Of a DNA stretch of 64,000 nucleotides, positions 24,805 to 34,066 are shown in pieces. Position numbers and translations under genes: made by a program. A model generated the notes under the pieces. The model made no database searches, was not told the origin of the DNA, and saw only the letters and a list, made by a program, of their open reading frames with translations. Origin of the DNA: an uncultured Lachnospiraceae bacterium (lineage in GTDB: Bacteria; Bacillota; Clostridia; Lachnospirales; Lachnospiraceae); assembly GCA_937885345.1 (NCBI GenBank), contig CAKZZH010000132.1, positions 1 through 64,000 of the forward strand, given 5' to 3'. Each line of letters opens with the position of its first letter. Position 1 is the stretch's first letter.

Positions 24805-25677
24805 TCACACTTTCTCTATCGGGATGTTCTTGTAGGGTCCGAAATCGAGCCTGTAAGGCTTATGTGTCTTGCGCTTGTTCCTGGGCGGAGGCGTCATATA
24901 GTCTCCGTACATCTTCGTAAGAAGTGCATCAAGATTCTTCGGAAAAGGCATATCTATATCACCAAAAGGAAGCATCTGAAGAGGATACATCTCCTTAAGC
25001 ACGAAGGTGTTCGTATAAGGAAGAGGATCGCAGAAATATGCAATTCTCTTGGTCTTGCGATTCTCATAGCGCCTTGACGCCCTGTCTCTGAGCCTTATGA
25101 GTCGCTCCTTTGATACTCCCATCGCGGCCATTATTTTATTGGTCAGAACACACGCTCCGGTAACAACACCGGCCAAAAAACCGTGAACATATAATGTAGG
25201 GCGCGGTATGCTTCGTAAAATAAGCAATTTACCCCAAAACCAGGTCTCCCACATCTGAAGCTGATACAAAAGCGGATTATCGGCTGCATTATCAAGAGCA
25301 TACAGATCAAGGAAAATGCCCCATTTGCATTTGACATCCTTCATGGGATATTCGAGAAAAACCGTATCTTTAAGACATAATCTGGTCGTGGCCAAAGGAT
25401 AATTAACATCGGTATCCGTATTAAGCGCATAATACTTATCGGGATATTTCTCGGTAAGAATAGCTACCGCCTTCTCCAGATCCTTCCTGGGCATGGAAAT
25501 ATCAATGTCATCATCCCATGGAATAAAGCCTTTGTGGCGAAGCGCGCCGATACCTGTGCCCGCATATCCGAAATATGTAAGGTTATTCTCCTTGCATACT
25601 TTATCGAAATCCTTAAGTATCATCACCTCAAGATAACGCAGTCTGTCGAGCGTTTCCTGATCGTAAAACTTGGACAT
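24805..25677 (-). CDS. LicD family phosphotransferase
   Basis: LicD proteins transfer phosphocholine or other phospho-groups to surface sugars. This 290-residue protein shows the diagnostic YFGYAGTGIGALRHKGFIPWDDDIDISMPR region: a nucleotidyltransferase-like fold with the DDDID metal-binding acidic cluster. The start at 25675-25677 is chosen because GAGGAG lies eight bases upstream; the longer reading frame lacks a site and overlaps the previous gene. It lies four bases after the upstream glycosyltransferase gene, within a tight three-gene cluster. Confidence 0.85.
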   Translation of the reverse strand: MSKFYDQETLDRLRYLEVMILKDFDKVCKENNLTYFGYAGTGIGALRHKGFIPWDDDIDISMPRKDLEKAVAILTEKYPDKYYALNTDTDVNYPLATTRLCLKDTVFLEYPMKDVKCKWGIFLDLYALDNAADNPLLYQLQMWETWFWGKLLILRSIPRPTLYVHGFLAGVVTGACVLTNKIMAAMGVSKERLIRLRDRASRRYENRKTKRIAYFCDPLPYTNTFVLKEMYPLQMLPFGDIDMPFPKNLDALLTKMYGDYMTPPPRNKRKTHKPYRLDFGPYKNIPIEKV

Positions 25678-25681
25678 ATAC

Positions 25682-26857
25682 TTACTCCTCTTCTTCAGTA
25701 TATAGATTATCCACCCTAATTCCCATAGTAAGCACGTTCGCAAAGAAGCCCGAAGTCAAAAGGCTTATGCCGAACATAAAAAGTGTACCGACAAGAATTG
25801 CCGTCTGCATAAGTCTGTCTCCGGTAACTTCGCCGAATCCAAGCTTTCCCCACATAACAAAAGTAACGATGATCCCTGCTATTCCGAGAATTGTCAGCAG
25901 TATTCCGACCCAGATGGCATGCTTCTTGAGAAAATTGCCCGAACTCTTCATGATTCCGCTGTCATCCGGAAACTGTCCCACTCTCTTGCCGAAAATATTC
26001 GTAAGTACGGAGAACTGCATTGCATTAAAGCCCGTTAACATAAATGTCGCGGCATAGAACATCGTCGTCATTCCAAAACCCACTTTTCCGATAACGATAG
26101 GTCTGATGTAGATAAGCACCATAAATATAAGCCCCACTAAGAAAAGGATCAAACCGGGGATTAAAAAGAGCCACTTGGGGCTGTATATGAGAAGGAACCG
26201 AAGGTGACGAAGACCGTCCGGTATGCTTCTGAGGTGGGGCGGTCTGTTACGTCCGTCCTTGTATAATTTGATGGGAACTTCGGTCATTTTAAGCTTAAAA
26301 AGTACGGCTTTGACAACCATCTCGCTTGCAAACTCCATACCCGTGGTACAAAGTCCAAGCTTCATGATCGCATCCTTACGAAAACCTCTCTGACCGCAGT
26401 GAAAATCTCTGATCTCGGTATGATAGAAAATCCTTCCGATTCCGGAAAGAACGGGGTTACCGATATATTTATGTGAAAAAGACATAGCTCCGGGCTCGAT
26501 CCCGCCGGCGAAACGGTTACCCATTACAAGCTCATATCCTTCGTCAAGTTTGTCAATAAAAGGCTTGAGATTAAGAAAATCGTAGCTGTCATCGGCATCG
26601 CCCATAATGATGTAATCATATGCTGCGTTCTCAATACCGGTGATCAGAGCACTGCCGTAGCCTTTAACCTTTACATGTACTACTCTGGCACCAAGCCCTT
26701 CCGCTATCTCAACGGATCTGTCGGTGCTTCCGTTATCCGCGATAAGGACCTCCCCGGGCATATTATTCTCCTTAAGGAAGGTAAACGCCTTGTTAATGCA
26801 GGTTGCAAGCGTTACCTCCTCATTTAAACATGGCATTAAGACAGTAAGACCTTTCAT
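25682..26857 (-). CDS. Membrane-anchored GT2 glycosyltransferase (dolichyl/undecaprenyl-phosphate type)
   Basis: A 391-residue protein. The N-terminal GT-A domain (about 1-220) has LTVLMPCLNEE, IADNGSTDRS and the DADDSYDF metal site, as in DPM1-like transferases that load a sugar on a polyprenyl phosphate. The C-terminal part has four membrane helices (about 230-390). The ATG at 26855-26857 is preferred because AAAGGAG is eight bases upstream; a TTG 18 bases earlier overlaps that site. A promoter with its -35 in the preceding terminator loop is seen at 26886-26914. The function is likely lipid-linked sugar supply for the neighbouring transferases. Confidence 0.83.
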   Translation of the reverse strand: MKGLTVLMPCLNEEVTLATCINKAFTFLKENNMPGEVLIADNGSTDRSVEIAEGLGARVVHVKVKGYGSALITGIENAAYDYIIMGDADDSYDFLNLKPFIDKLDEGYELVMGNRFAGGIEPGAMSFSHKYIGNPVLSGIGRIFYHTEIRDFHCGQRGFRKDAIMKLGLCTTGMEFASEMVVKAVLFKLKMTEVPIKLYKDGRNRPPHLRSIPDGLRHLRFLLIYSPKWLFLIPGLILFLVGLIFMVLIYIRPIVIGKVGFGMTTMFYAATFMLTGFNAMQFSVLTNIFGKRVGQFPDDSGIMKSSGNFLKKHAIWVGILLTILGIAGIIVTFVMWGKLGFGEVTGDRLMQTAILVGTLFMFGISLLTSGFFANVLTMGIRVDNLYTEEEE

Positions 26858-26885
26858 CACTCCGGCTCCTTTCAAACCACACTAA

Positions 26886-26914
26886 ATTAAACCATAAATA
26901 TAGGGCTTCGTCAA
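26886..26914 (-). promoter_or_regulatory. Promoter of the glycosyltransferase/LicD/nup/xpt genes
   Basis: TTGACG (26909-26914), 17 bases, TTTAAT (26886-26891). The -35 lies in the terminator hairpin of the upstream BMP gene, so the two signals are interlocked. Confidence 0.5.
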
Positions 26915-26931
26915 TCCTTCCGAAGCCCTAT
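26899..26931 (-). terminator. Terminator after the BMP lipoprotein gene
   Basis: An 11-bp perfect stem ATAGGGCTTCG/CGAAGCCCTAT with a ten-base loop; the T-tail on the minus strand (ATTTATGG) is weak, so read-through into the downstream genes is plausible. Confidence 0.6.
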
Positions 26932-26976
26932 TAATGTATTTATAAACAAATTAAATTGCTATATTGTACATGTGTA

Positions 26977-28218
26977 TTACTCTGTGATAGATGTGATTCC
27001 GTCGATGATGATCGAGAATGAAGGAGCAGATGCAAGCTCTGACTCATGGAAGTATCCGTCAGATACATACTGAGCAAATGAAGCGCCATCATCTGTTGCC
27101 ACATAATCCTCAAGAGACATACCGTTTACGGTAAATGTAGAGGTATCGAATACATGAAGTGTACCGTTCTTGATCGCTGTCTCGACTTCCTCAACCTTAG
27201 CTGCCGTACCCTCAGCTACAACCTCAGCGTTAAGCTCGGTAATCTTATCAGCACCCTCTGAATAACCCTGGCACCAGTCAACAACGATATCCTTGCCGTT
27301 TAATACGCACTCTACAGCGTATGTATAGTAAGGAGCCCAGTTAATGGATGCTGATGTAAGAGCGGTATTGGGAGCAACGGAAATCATAGAGATATTGTAA
27401 CCTACACAAGGAACGCCTGCATTCTCACAAGCGGTAGGAGCGCCTACTGTATCGGCATGCTGGCTGATAAGTACGCAGCCGTCATCTATAAGTGCCTCTG
27501 CCGTTGATTTCTCAAGAGTCTGGTCAGCCCAGCTGTTGGTATATCTTACTTCCATTGTAGCGCTGGGGCATACGCTCTTAACGCCAAGGTAGAAGGCTGT
27601 AAATCCGGAAACAACCTCTGCGAAAGGAAATGCTCCTACATAACCGATTTTAACGGCATCTTCGGAAACCTTACCTGCATCGATCATCTCGTTGAGCTTA
27701 AGACCTGCTACAACACCTGATACATATCTTGACTCATATACCGATGTAAAATAGTTATGGAAGTTATCAAGACCGCTTCCTGCTGCCTGATATCCTGTAG
27801 CATGGCAGAACTGAATCTCAGGGAACTCCTGTGCTGCCTGAAGAAGATATGATTCATGTCCGAAACTGTTTGCAAAAATAATATCGCAGCCCTGATCCGC
27901 AAGGTCCTGAGCAGCCTTAAGGCACTCATCACCCTCCGGGATATTCCACTTTATAATTACCTGGCTGTCATCAAGGCCAAGCGATTCCTGCATTGCCTTA
28001 ACGCCTTCGTAATGAGCGAAAGTATAACCCTCGTTCTCATCTCCGACAAAGATAACGCCAACTTTAAGATCGCCGGCATCGCTTGTCTGTGAAGCATCCG
28101 AAGATGATGCAGATGATGAAGCATCCGAAGATGATGCAGATGACGAATTGCCCGTACATGCAGTAAGAGCAAGAGCCATCACACCTGCAATGATTGCACT
28201 GATGATTCTCTTTTTCAT
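26977..28218 (-). CDS. BMP family nucleoside-binding lipoprotein
   Basis: The substrate-binding protein for the NupOPQ transporter. It has 413 residues, with a lipoprotein signal peptide (MKKRIISAIIAGVMALALTAC, Cys21 as lipid anchor) followed by a Ser/Ala/Asp linker of about 25 residues and a BMP (PnrA-like) domain. GDENEGYTFAHYEGVKAMQ, IIFANSFGH and QHADTVGAPTACENAG line the nucleoside site in this family. It starts with GGAGG eight bases upstream, immediately after a terminator-like hairpin and T-run (28236-28280). It is separated from nupO by three glycan genes, an unusual arrangement. Confidence 0.9.
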   Translation of the reverse strand: MKKRIISAIIAGVMALALTACTGNSSSASSSDASSSASSSDASQTSDAGDLKVGVIFVGDENEGYTFAHYEGVKAMQESLGLDDSQVIIKWNIPEGDECLKAAQDLADQGCDIIFANSFGHESYLLQAAQEFPEIQFCHATGYQAAGSGLDNFHNYFTSVYESRYVSGVVAGLKLNEMIDAGKVSEDAVKIGYVGAFPFAEVVSGFTAFYLGVKSVCPSATMEVRYTNSWADQTLEKSTAEALIDDGCVLISQHADTVGAPTACENAGVPCVGYNISMISVAPNTALTSASINWAPYYTYAVECVLNGKDIVVDWCQGYSEGADKITELNAEVVAEGTAAKVEEVETAIKNGTLHVFDTSTFTVNGMSLEDYVATDDGASFAQYVSDGYFHESELASAPSFSIIIDGITSITE

Positions 28219-28233
28219 ACTATAATTCCTCCA

Positions 28234-28280
28234 AAAAAATAATTGCTATCGGTCTGCGGCGCCCCACAGACCAATAGCAA
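28234..28280 (-). terminator. Strong hairpin with T-run abutting the BMP ribosome site
   Basis: A 14-bp stem (28243-28256 with 28267-28280, one G-T pair) and a ten-base loop, then ATTATTTTTTT and directly GGAGG of the BMP gene. It can be the terminator of degV or a leader element controlling the BMP gene. No room exists for a promoter between the T-run and the start. Confidence 0.75.
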
Positions 28281-28308
28281 ATATACACTTATAAGAATCT
28301 TTTGTAAA
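28280..28308 (-). promoter_or_regulatory. Possible BMP promoter upstream of the leader hairpin
   Basis: TTTACA (28303-28308), 17 bases, TATATT (28280-28285). Transcription from here would begin inside the first hairpin arm. Confidence 0.4.
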
Positions 28309-28315
28309 TAGGAAA

Positions 28316-29185
28316 TTACTCTCTCGAAGTTCCGAAATAGGTTATGAGAAGCGCTCCGGGGCCCGAGTGCACGCCGATGCTGGGATTGATATTGGTTATG
28401 ATTATTTCAACATCGCCAAACTCCTCTTTGATAGCCGCGGCAAGTTCGTTTGCATCCTCATCGGCATTGCCGTGAGCGATCCCGATACGTGTATTTACAG
28501 CCTTCCACTCGTCGGTTATTTTACTCTTCATTGTATCAACGATATACCTGATAACCTTCTTCTTACCGCGAACGGTTCCTGTGGAAACGAGCTTATCCTC
28601 ATTATTGATTATGAGGACGGGCCTTATTCCGAGAACGCTGCCTACAAATGCGGTACCCTTTGATACTCTTCCGCCTCTCTGAAGATGCTTGATATCATCG
28701 ACAACAAGAAGGTGGCACATATGCTTACGATTGTCCTCAACCCATTTGATGACCTCGTCCATTGACTTGCCTTCTTCCTGCATGTCAACGGCCTTCATAA
28801 CAATAATGGCCTCACCCAGAGATGCGCTGCAGGTATCGACAACCTTAATGACTCTGTCCGGGAACTCTTCCATAAGCTCTTTGCCGACCATCTCTGCGGT
28901 ATTGATACTTCCGCTAAGTGTCGCCGCGAAGCTCAAATATAAAATATCCTTGCCCTGCTCCAAAACAGCGCGGAATTTATCCTCACATACAGAAGGGTTA
29001 ATAGCCTGGCTCTTGGGTTCCACACCGCCGCGCATCTGATCATAGAAATCGGCGGGATCCACGCCTTCGGCGCCTTCATAAGTAACATCTCCGATAAGAG
29101 TATACTGGGGAACCTGAACAAGCCCCTTCTCGATCACATACTCCTTTGCAAGATCCGAATCCGTGTCAGTAATAATTTGATACAT
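28316..29185 (-). CDS. DegV family fatty-acid-binding protein (FakB-like)
   Basis: DegV/FakB proteins bind fatty acids for phosphorylation by FakA. This 289-residue protein has the family opening YQIITDTDSDLAKEY and the TCSASLGEAIIV, HLQRGGRVSKGTAF and GPGALLITYFG segments; the conserved Ser/His pocket pattern is visible. It follows fabZ and fabK on the same strand, which supports a role in fatty acid handling. No fakA is in the window. The ribosome site is AAGGAG. Confidence 0.87.
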   Translation of the reverse strand: MYQIITDTDSDLAKEYVIEKGLVQVPQYTLIGDVTYEGAEGVDPADFYDQMRGGVEPKSQAINPSVCEDKFRAVLEQGKDILYLSFAATLSGSINTAEMVGKELMEEFPDRVIKVVDTCSASLGEAIIVMKAVDMQEEGKSMDEVIKWVEDNRKHMCHLLVVDDIKHLQRGGRVSKGTAFVGSVLGIRPVLIINNEDKLVSTGTVRGKKKVIRYIVDTMKSKITDEWKAVNTRIGIAHGNADEDANELAAAIKEEFGDVEIIITNINPSIGVHSGPGALLITYFGTSRE

Positions 29186-29245
29186 TTGATCTCTCCTTCA
29201 AATATAGAATATTTCATCCGAGCAAGTCCGTCCGGCAAAGCCTCA

Positions 29246-29671
29246 TCATCCGAGCGAAAATGTAAGCTCGGCGATAACCGCGATCTCGCCGTCAACCGTT
29301 GCTTTAGCGCTTCCTATTCCAATAGGTCCCTTGCTCTTAATGATCTCACACTCAAGTCTGAGCCTGTCGCCGGGAACCACCTTACGCTTGAACTTGCAGG
29401 AATTGATTGCCGCAAAATAAGCAGTTTTGCCTCTATTCTCCGGCAATGATAATACAGCAACCGCACCGGTTTGTGCAAGTGCTTCCACCATCAGAACTCC
29501 GGGCATCACCGGTTCACCCGGAAAATGTCCCGCAAAAAAACTCTCATCATACGATATATTCTTATAGCCCACAGCCCTCACTCCGGGCTCAAGTTCCTCT
29601 ATACAGTCCACCAGAAGAAAGGGATGCCTGTGCGGCAAAATCTCCTGAAGTTCCTTAATACCCATTAACAT
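29246..29671 (-). CDS. fabZ: 3-hydroxyacyl-ACP dehydratase FabZ
   Basis: Hot-dog fold dehydratase of fatty acid elongation. The 141-residue product starts at the ATG 29669-29671 with GGAGG eight bases upstream; a longer frame adds an untypical 14-residue extension. The catalytic His is in [11 protein letters not shown] and the partner Glu in [18 protein letters not shown], both FabZ hallmarks ([13 protein letters not shown] also present). It lies between fabK and degV on the same strand; the 62-base gap upstream is GC-rich and shows no signal. Confidence 0.95.
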   Translation of the reverse strand: MLMGIKELQEILPHRHPFLLVDCIEELEPGVRAVGYKNISYDESFFAGHFPGEPVMPGVLMVEALAQTGAVAVLSLPENRGKTAYFAAINSCKFKRKVVPGDRLRLECEIIKSKGPIGIGSAKATVDGEIAVIAELTFSLG

Positions 29672-29733
29672 TTCATCGTCCTCCGTATGTGATGATCGGG
29701 TGCCGGTCGGCACAGGCAGACACAGGTCGGCGC

Positions 29734-30663
29734 TTATTTATATGCGGCGACGGCTTCGTCCGCCTCTTTCATTATGTCTAAAATAATATCCCTGCAGCTC
29801 TTCTTGTCTTTGATAAGACCTGCGATCTGGCCGGCCATTACAGAGCCGCCCTGAACGTCTCCGTCGACCACCGCCTTGCGAAGCGATCCTGCGGTAAAAC
29901 GCTCCATCTCCTCGACGGATACGCCCTCCTGCTCCATTTTAAGGTATTCCTTGGTCATTTTATTGCGGATGACACGGACGGGATGGCCCGTACTCATACC
30001 GGTAACAACGCTGTCGATATCGCTGGCAGCGATTATTCTGTCTTTGTAATTCTCGTGAATATTGGCCTCTGTTGAAGCGCAGAAACGTGTGCCGATCTGG
30101 ACAGCCTCGGCTCCGAGCATCATTGCAGCCGCAAATCCTCTTCCATCGGCGATCCCTCCGGCACCTATAACAGGTATGTCAACGGCATCGACTACCTGAG
30201 GAAGAAGCGCCATGGTGGTTATACTGCCTATATGCCCGCCGCTTTCACAGCCCTCGGCAACAAGGGCATCTGCGCCGCTTCTGGCAAGCATCTTAGCCAT
30301 AGCAACGGATGCTACAACAGGGATAACTTTGACCCCTGCGTCCTTCCATAAAGAGATGAATTTACCGGGATTTCCGGCTCCGGTTGTAACCGCTGCCACA
30401 TGCTCTTCGGCTGCAAGATGTGCAACCTCATCCGCATACGGACTCATAAGCATTATATTTATTCCGAAAGGTTTGTCCGTTACTTCTCGGACGCGCCTTA
30501 CCATATCTCTTACAGTATCGGCCGGTGCCGTGGCACTACCTATGATTCCGAAACCGCCGGCGGCGGATACCGCTGCCGCAAGGTTGTTATCGGCAACCCA
30601 TGCCATACCTCCCTGGATTATGGGATATTCAATACCAAGCAACTGTGTTATCCGGTTTTTCAT
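29734..30663 (-). CDS. fabK: Enoyl-ACP reductase II (FMN-dependent)
   Basis: Reduces enoyl-ACP in the last step of type II fatty acid elongation. A 309-residue TIM barrel of the nitronate monooxygenase/FabK family: [27 protein letters not shown] opens the barrel, and [11 protein letters not shown] and [28 protein letters not shown] are flavin-binding segments. FabK is the usual enoyl reductase in many Firmicutes that lack FabI. Placement beside fabZ favours FabK over nitronate monooxygenase. The ATG overlaps the stop of the AI-2E permease gene (ATGA). Confidence 0.9.
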   Translation of the reverse strand: MKNRITQLLGIEYPIIQGGMAWVADNNLAAAVSAAGGFGIIGSATAPADTVRDMVRRVREVTDKPFGINIMLMSPYADEVAHLAAEEHVAAVTTGAGNPGKFISLWKDAGVKVIPVVASVAMAKMLARSGADALVAEGCESGGHIGSITTMALLPQVVDAVDIPVIGAGGIADGRGFAAAMMLGAEAVQIGTRFCASTEANIHENYKDRIIAASDIDSVVTGMSTGHPVRVIRNKMTKEYLKMEQEGVSVEEMERFTAGSLRKAVVDGDVQGGSVMAGQIAGLIKDKKSCRDIILDIMKEADEAVAAYK

Positions 30664-32084
30664 TTTTGATCCTTTTTCTCTTTCTGTGCATTTTTGGCCG
30701 CGCGCTTCTCAAGTGCCCGTTTTATACGGTTTCGCTTCTTATCTTCCTTCTGGGCGGCTATCCGGTCTTCCTCGAGTTTCTCCGCCTGATATGCCGCAAG
30801 GATCTCGGTCTTCTTACGAGCCTCAAGGCCCTTCTTAACAAGTCTTGTGATTATATCGTAGATAACCGCAAAGAGAGGAACGCCGATAAGCATTCCGGTA
30901 AAGCCCCACAAACCGCCGAAGAAAAGCACGGAGAACAGTACCCAGAAGCTCTGTACTCCCGTAGCCTCACCAAGGATCTTGGGTCCGAGAACATTTCCGT
31001 CAAACTGCTGCAAAACAATTATGATTATTACGAAATACAAGCATTTTATCGGATCTACCATAAGTATGATGAACGCCGTAGGTATTGCACCGATAAAAGG
31101 TCCGAAGAACGGTATGATATTGGTGATACCGACAAATACGCTGACAAGTATCGCATAAGGAATTCTGAAAATAGTGCATACGATAAAGCAAAGTACACCG
31201 ATTATCATGGAATCGATTATTTTACCGTTGATGAAACCGTTGAACATCTTATCGCAATAATGTGCTTCATCAATGATTATCTTGGACCACTTGTCACTGA
31301 AGATACTGTTTATGATCATCTTGGACTGTCTTCTGAATTTGTGACGCTGGTGAAGGATATACACGCTCGATACAAGTCCGAAGAAAATATTCTTGGCAAC
31401 CTCATACACGCTCTTGATCCCGGATGTGAGCGTTGTCATGATCTTATTGCCGTCACTGCCGAAGGTATTGACAAGCAGTTTGGTGATCGTATTGCCCAGG
31501 TTGACGGATATCTCTTCAACCTGTGCACTGATCTCGGCGTTATTCTTTACTATGTCAAGATTCTTGACCCAGGCCATGCTCTTCTCGAATGCAGGATTAA
31601 ACTCTCTGATAAGAGTCTGAATGGATGAAGAAAACTGCGGTATTACAAGATATATCAGGGAAGCGATGACTAGCAAAAATACTATCACCGAACAGGCAAT
31701 GCTAAGGTTATGCACCCACTTACCTGCCGCATCCCGGTTCTTCATCTTGACAAATGCTTTATTCAAAAGCTTCTCAAACAAGCGGCACAACGGGCGAAGC
31801 AAAAAAGCGATAACTCCGCCTATCGCAAACGGCATCAGATTCTTCCATACAAGCGAAAGGAAATTGAAGAATGAATTGGATTTGAAGAAGCCGAAATACA
31901 CCAGAAGAACGGCAAGTACCAAGAAGAATATGGTCATTGCCCACTTAAAATATGTACTGTCCCTCTTTCTCTTACGAGGTGCAGGATTCTCAGCCTCAGG
32001 AGTCGCACCCACAGCCGCAGAAGATGCATTATCGTCCACCGCTGCCGCGGCCTGTGAAACCTCCGAATTATAATTCTCGCTCAT
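30660..32084 (-). CDS. AI-2E family transporter
   Basis: A 474-residue polytopic protein of the AI-2 exporter (TqsA/PerM) family. The N-terminal 45 residues are polar and Ala/Asp/Pro-rich. Eight or so membrane segments follow; the family segments IIPFFGPFIGAIPTAFIILM and LGPKILGEATGVQSFWVLFSVLFFGGLWG are clear. The C-terminus is a long basic coiled-coil tail rich in K, R, E and A (about 425-474). Substrate specificity in Firmicutes is uncertain; some family members move ions or other small molecules. The ribosome site is GAGAGGG; a TATAAT-like -10 lies about 45 bases upstream. Confidence 0.85.
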   Translation of the reverse strand: MSENYNSEVSQAAAAVDDNASSAAVGATPEAENPAPRKRKRDSTYFKWAMTIFFLVLAVLLVYFGFFKSNSFFNFLSLVWKNLMPFAIGGVIAFLLRPLCRLFEKLLNKAFVKMKNRDAAGKWVHNLSIACSVIVFLLVIASLIYLVIPQFSSSIQTLIREFNPAFEKSMAWVKNLDIVKNNAEISAQVEEISVNLGNTITKLLVNTFGSDGNKIMTTLTSGIKSVYEVAKNIFFGLVSSVYILHQRHKFRRQSKMIINSIFSDKWSKIIIDEAHYCDKMFNGFINGKIIDSMIIGVLCFIVCTIFRIPYAILVSVFVGITNIIPFFGPFIGAIPTAFIILMVDPIKCLYFVIIIIVLQQFDGNVLGPKILGEATGVQSFWVLFSVLFFGGLWGFTGMLIGVPLFAVIYDIITRLVKKGLEARKKTEILAAYQAEKLEEDRIAAQKEDKKRNRIKRALEKRAAKNAQKEKKDQK

Positions 32085-32299
32085 TTCAATCCCTCTCTTT
32101 TACATGCAATTGATCGCAACATAAAATATTATACCCCAGCAAAGTGATACTTTCCACAGAATTTTATTAAAATACTCCTTTTTTGCGTAGTTTTTATGTA
32201 AAAAAAGGTACACAAAACGGGTTTTTTAGAGTATATTTTAATATGTGATGTTGCGCACATATAATATCACGACGATCAAGGATTCAAATGGGGGCAATA

Positions 32300-34021
32300 A
32301 TGAATTCAACACTTAGAAGAGCAATCGGCATTACCGTGCTTACATCAGTTATGTTTACGGGATGTACATTCGGTACCTCCGAAAGTAAAAATGATGATTC
32401 AAACGATCTTCTGACACTCGATGTATTCGATGTATTCGCCAATTATCAAGGAATTCAGCAGGGCTGGTTTGCAGACGTGATCAGAGACAAATTCAATATT
32501 GAACTCAATATCATTGCGCCCAATGTCAGCGGTAACGGCTCGTCTCTTTACGACAGCAGGTTTGCTGCCGGCAATCTCGGAGATATAATCATATGCGGCG
32601 CCGAAAACGGCCAGCTCGGAGAGCTTGTTGAGGCCGGGCTTCTCCTCGATATGACCGATTATATTATAACGCAGCCTTCTTACAGCACATATTCGTCCGC
32701 TATAATCGAAATGCGCGAAGCCTATGATCTTAACGGAATCTATGCGCTTCCCATAGAACTTTCGATGGGTGATGCCTCAACATCCCGCGAGGGACTTGCG
32801 CCCAATTACGGCAACTATCTCCGCTGGGACTATTACAAGGCTTTAGGTTATCCCGAGATAAACACTCTTGAAGATCTTCCCGGAATTCTTGCATCAATGC
32901 AGGCTCTCGCCGAAAAAGAATACGATGAGCCGGTATATGCCATTTCGTATTTCAACGATTGGAACGGAAATCTTCTGAACATAGCCAAGCAGCAGTGCTG
33001 TTTCTACGGATACGATGAGTTCGGCTTTGTGCTTATGAGCGCGGACGGAAGCGACTATCAGAATATTCTCGATCGTGATTCGCTCTATATAAGGTCGCTC
33101 AAATTCCTTAACAGCTGCTACAGGCTCGGGCTTGTTGATCCCGATTCCACCAGTCAGAATTATAACGATGCATATCTTAAATACTGTGACGGGCGCGTGC
33201 TTTACGCTCCCTGGCCCTGGATAAGTCAGGACGCATTTAATGTCGCCGCCAATCTTGAGCAGGGCAAGGGCTATGAATTCGTGCCCATTTCCGATGAAAA
33301 GGTCTATTCCTATGGTTGCAGCAACAACGGTAATCAGCGAACCTTTATCGCTGTGGGAAGCAAAGTAAAGGATCCTCAGAGGGTTGTGGATTTTATCGCA
33401 TGGCTCTACAGTCCCGAAGGCATCGCCGCCAACGAGGCGGGTTCGTCCCAGTCTGCCGCCGGTCCCGAAGACCTTACCTGGACATATACAAATAACGGCC
33501 CCGTACTGACAGAGCTCGGCAAGGAGATTTTCTATAACGGAGACGCCGACATCCCCGACGACTGGGGTGGTCTCACTTGGAAGGACGGCATATCGACACT
33601 CAATGTCGTAACCGTCAACACCGTTGAAACCGATGATTACGGTTATCACTATTATTATAAAATGTGGGATTCGGTAATTCCTCTTGCTCAGTCGGAGATC
33701 GACAAGGAATGGGAAAGCAAATACAGAGAAAACACCGTTATGAAGTATCTTATCGCAAACGATCAGCTGGCCGTGTCTCCCGGAGTAGATTTTACCGAAG
33801 AGACAAGAAGCACCGAGCTTTCCTCAATCCAGCTTCAGTGCAGTAAAATAATCGTTGATTACTCTCAGCAAATGATCTATGCGGAGGATGACAAAGAATT
33901 CTACGATCTGCTTCAGGCAATGTCTGACAGAGCGTATGTGCTCGGCTATGAAACGATTTATGAATTCGATCTCAAGAATGCAATGGCCAAGGGCGAGCTT
34001 ATCAAGAAAGTTCTTAAATAA
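32300..34021 (+). CDS. LplA-like extracellular binding lipoprotein (orphan, next to fucosidase)
   Basis: Family 1 solute-binding protein of about 573 residues, with a lipoprotein signal peptide (lipobox FTGC, Cys21-22 region) for attachment outside the membrane. The segment ANYQGIQQGWFADVIRDKF, which is also found in a variant form in the protein at 38124, and the later FNDWNGN and FYGYDEFG segments show that the two are paralogues. I prefer the ATG at 32300 over the one at 32288 because a GGGGG stretch lies before it. It has no permease genes beside it; the fucosidase gene follows 45 bases later. It may deliver fucosylated glycans to the permeases encoded at 39976-42457. Confidence 0.8.
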   Translation: MNSTLRRAIGITVLTSVMFTGCTFGTSESKNDDSNDLLTLDVFDVFANYQGIQQGWFADVIRDKFNIELNIIAPNVSGNGSSLYDSRFAAGNLGDIIICGAENGQLGELVEAGLLLDMTDYIITQPSYSTYSSAIIEMREAYDLNGIYALPIELSMGDASTSREGLAPNYGNYLRWDYYKALGYPEINTLEDLPGILASMQALAEKEYDEPVYAISYFNDWNGNLLNIAKQQCCFYGYDEFGFVLMSADGSDYQNILDRDSLYIRSLKFLNSCYRLGLVDPDSTSQNYNDAYLKYCDGRVLYAPWPWISQDAFNVAANLEQGKGYEFVPISDEKVYSYGCSNNGNQRTFIAVGSKVKDPQRVVDFIAWLYSPEGIAANEAGSSQSAAGPEDLTWTYTNNGPVLTELGKEIFYNGDADIPDDWGGLTWKDGISTLNVVTVNTVETDDYGYHYYYKMWDSVIPLAQSEIDKEWESKYRENTVMKYLIANDQLAVSPGVDFTEETRSTELSSIQLQCSKIIVDYSQQMIYAEDDKEFYDLLQAMSDRAYVLGYETIYEFDLKNAMAKGELIKKVLK

Positions 34022-34066
34022 TCGCTGCGACTAAGGTGACGCTGCGGCGCAAACAAGGAGAAGAAA

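Noticed and set aside
28219..28320. Purine riboswitch before the BMP gene
   Set aside because: The three-way junction and conserved loop bases of purine riboswitches are not present; there is just one simple hairpin and about 35 bases before it.
30600..31628. A 342-codon plus-strand frame opposite the AI-2E permease gene
   Set aside because: Tyr/Arg/Asp-rich composition and overlap with a recognisable transporter gene show it is not real.
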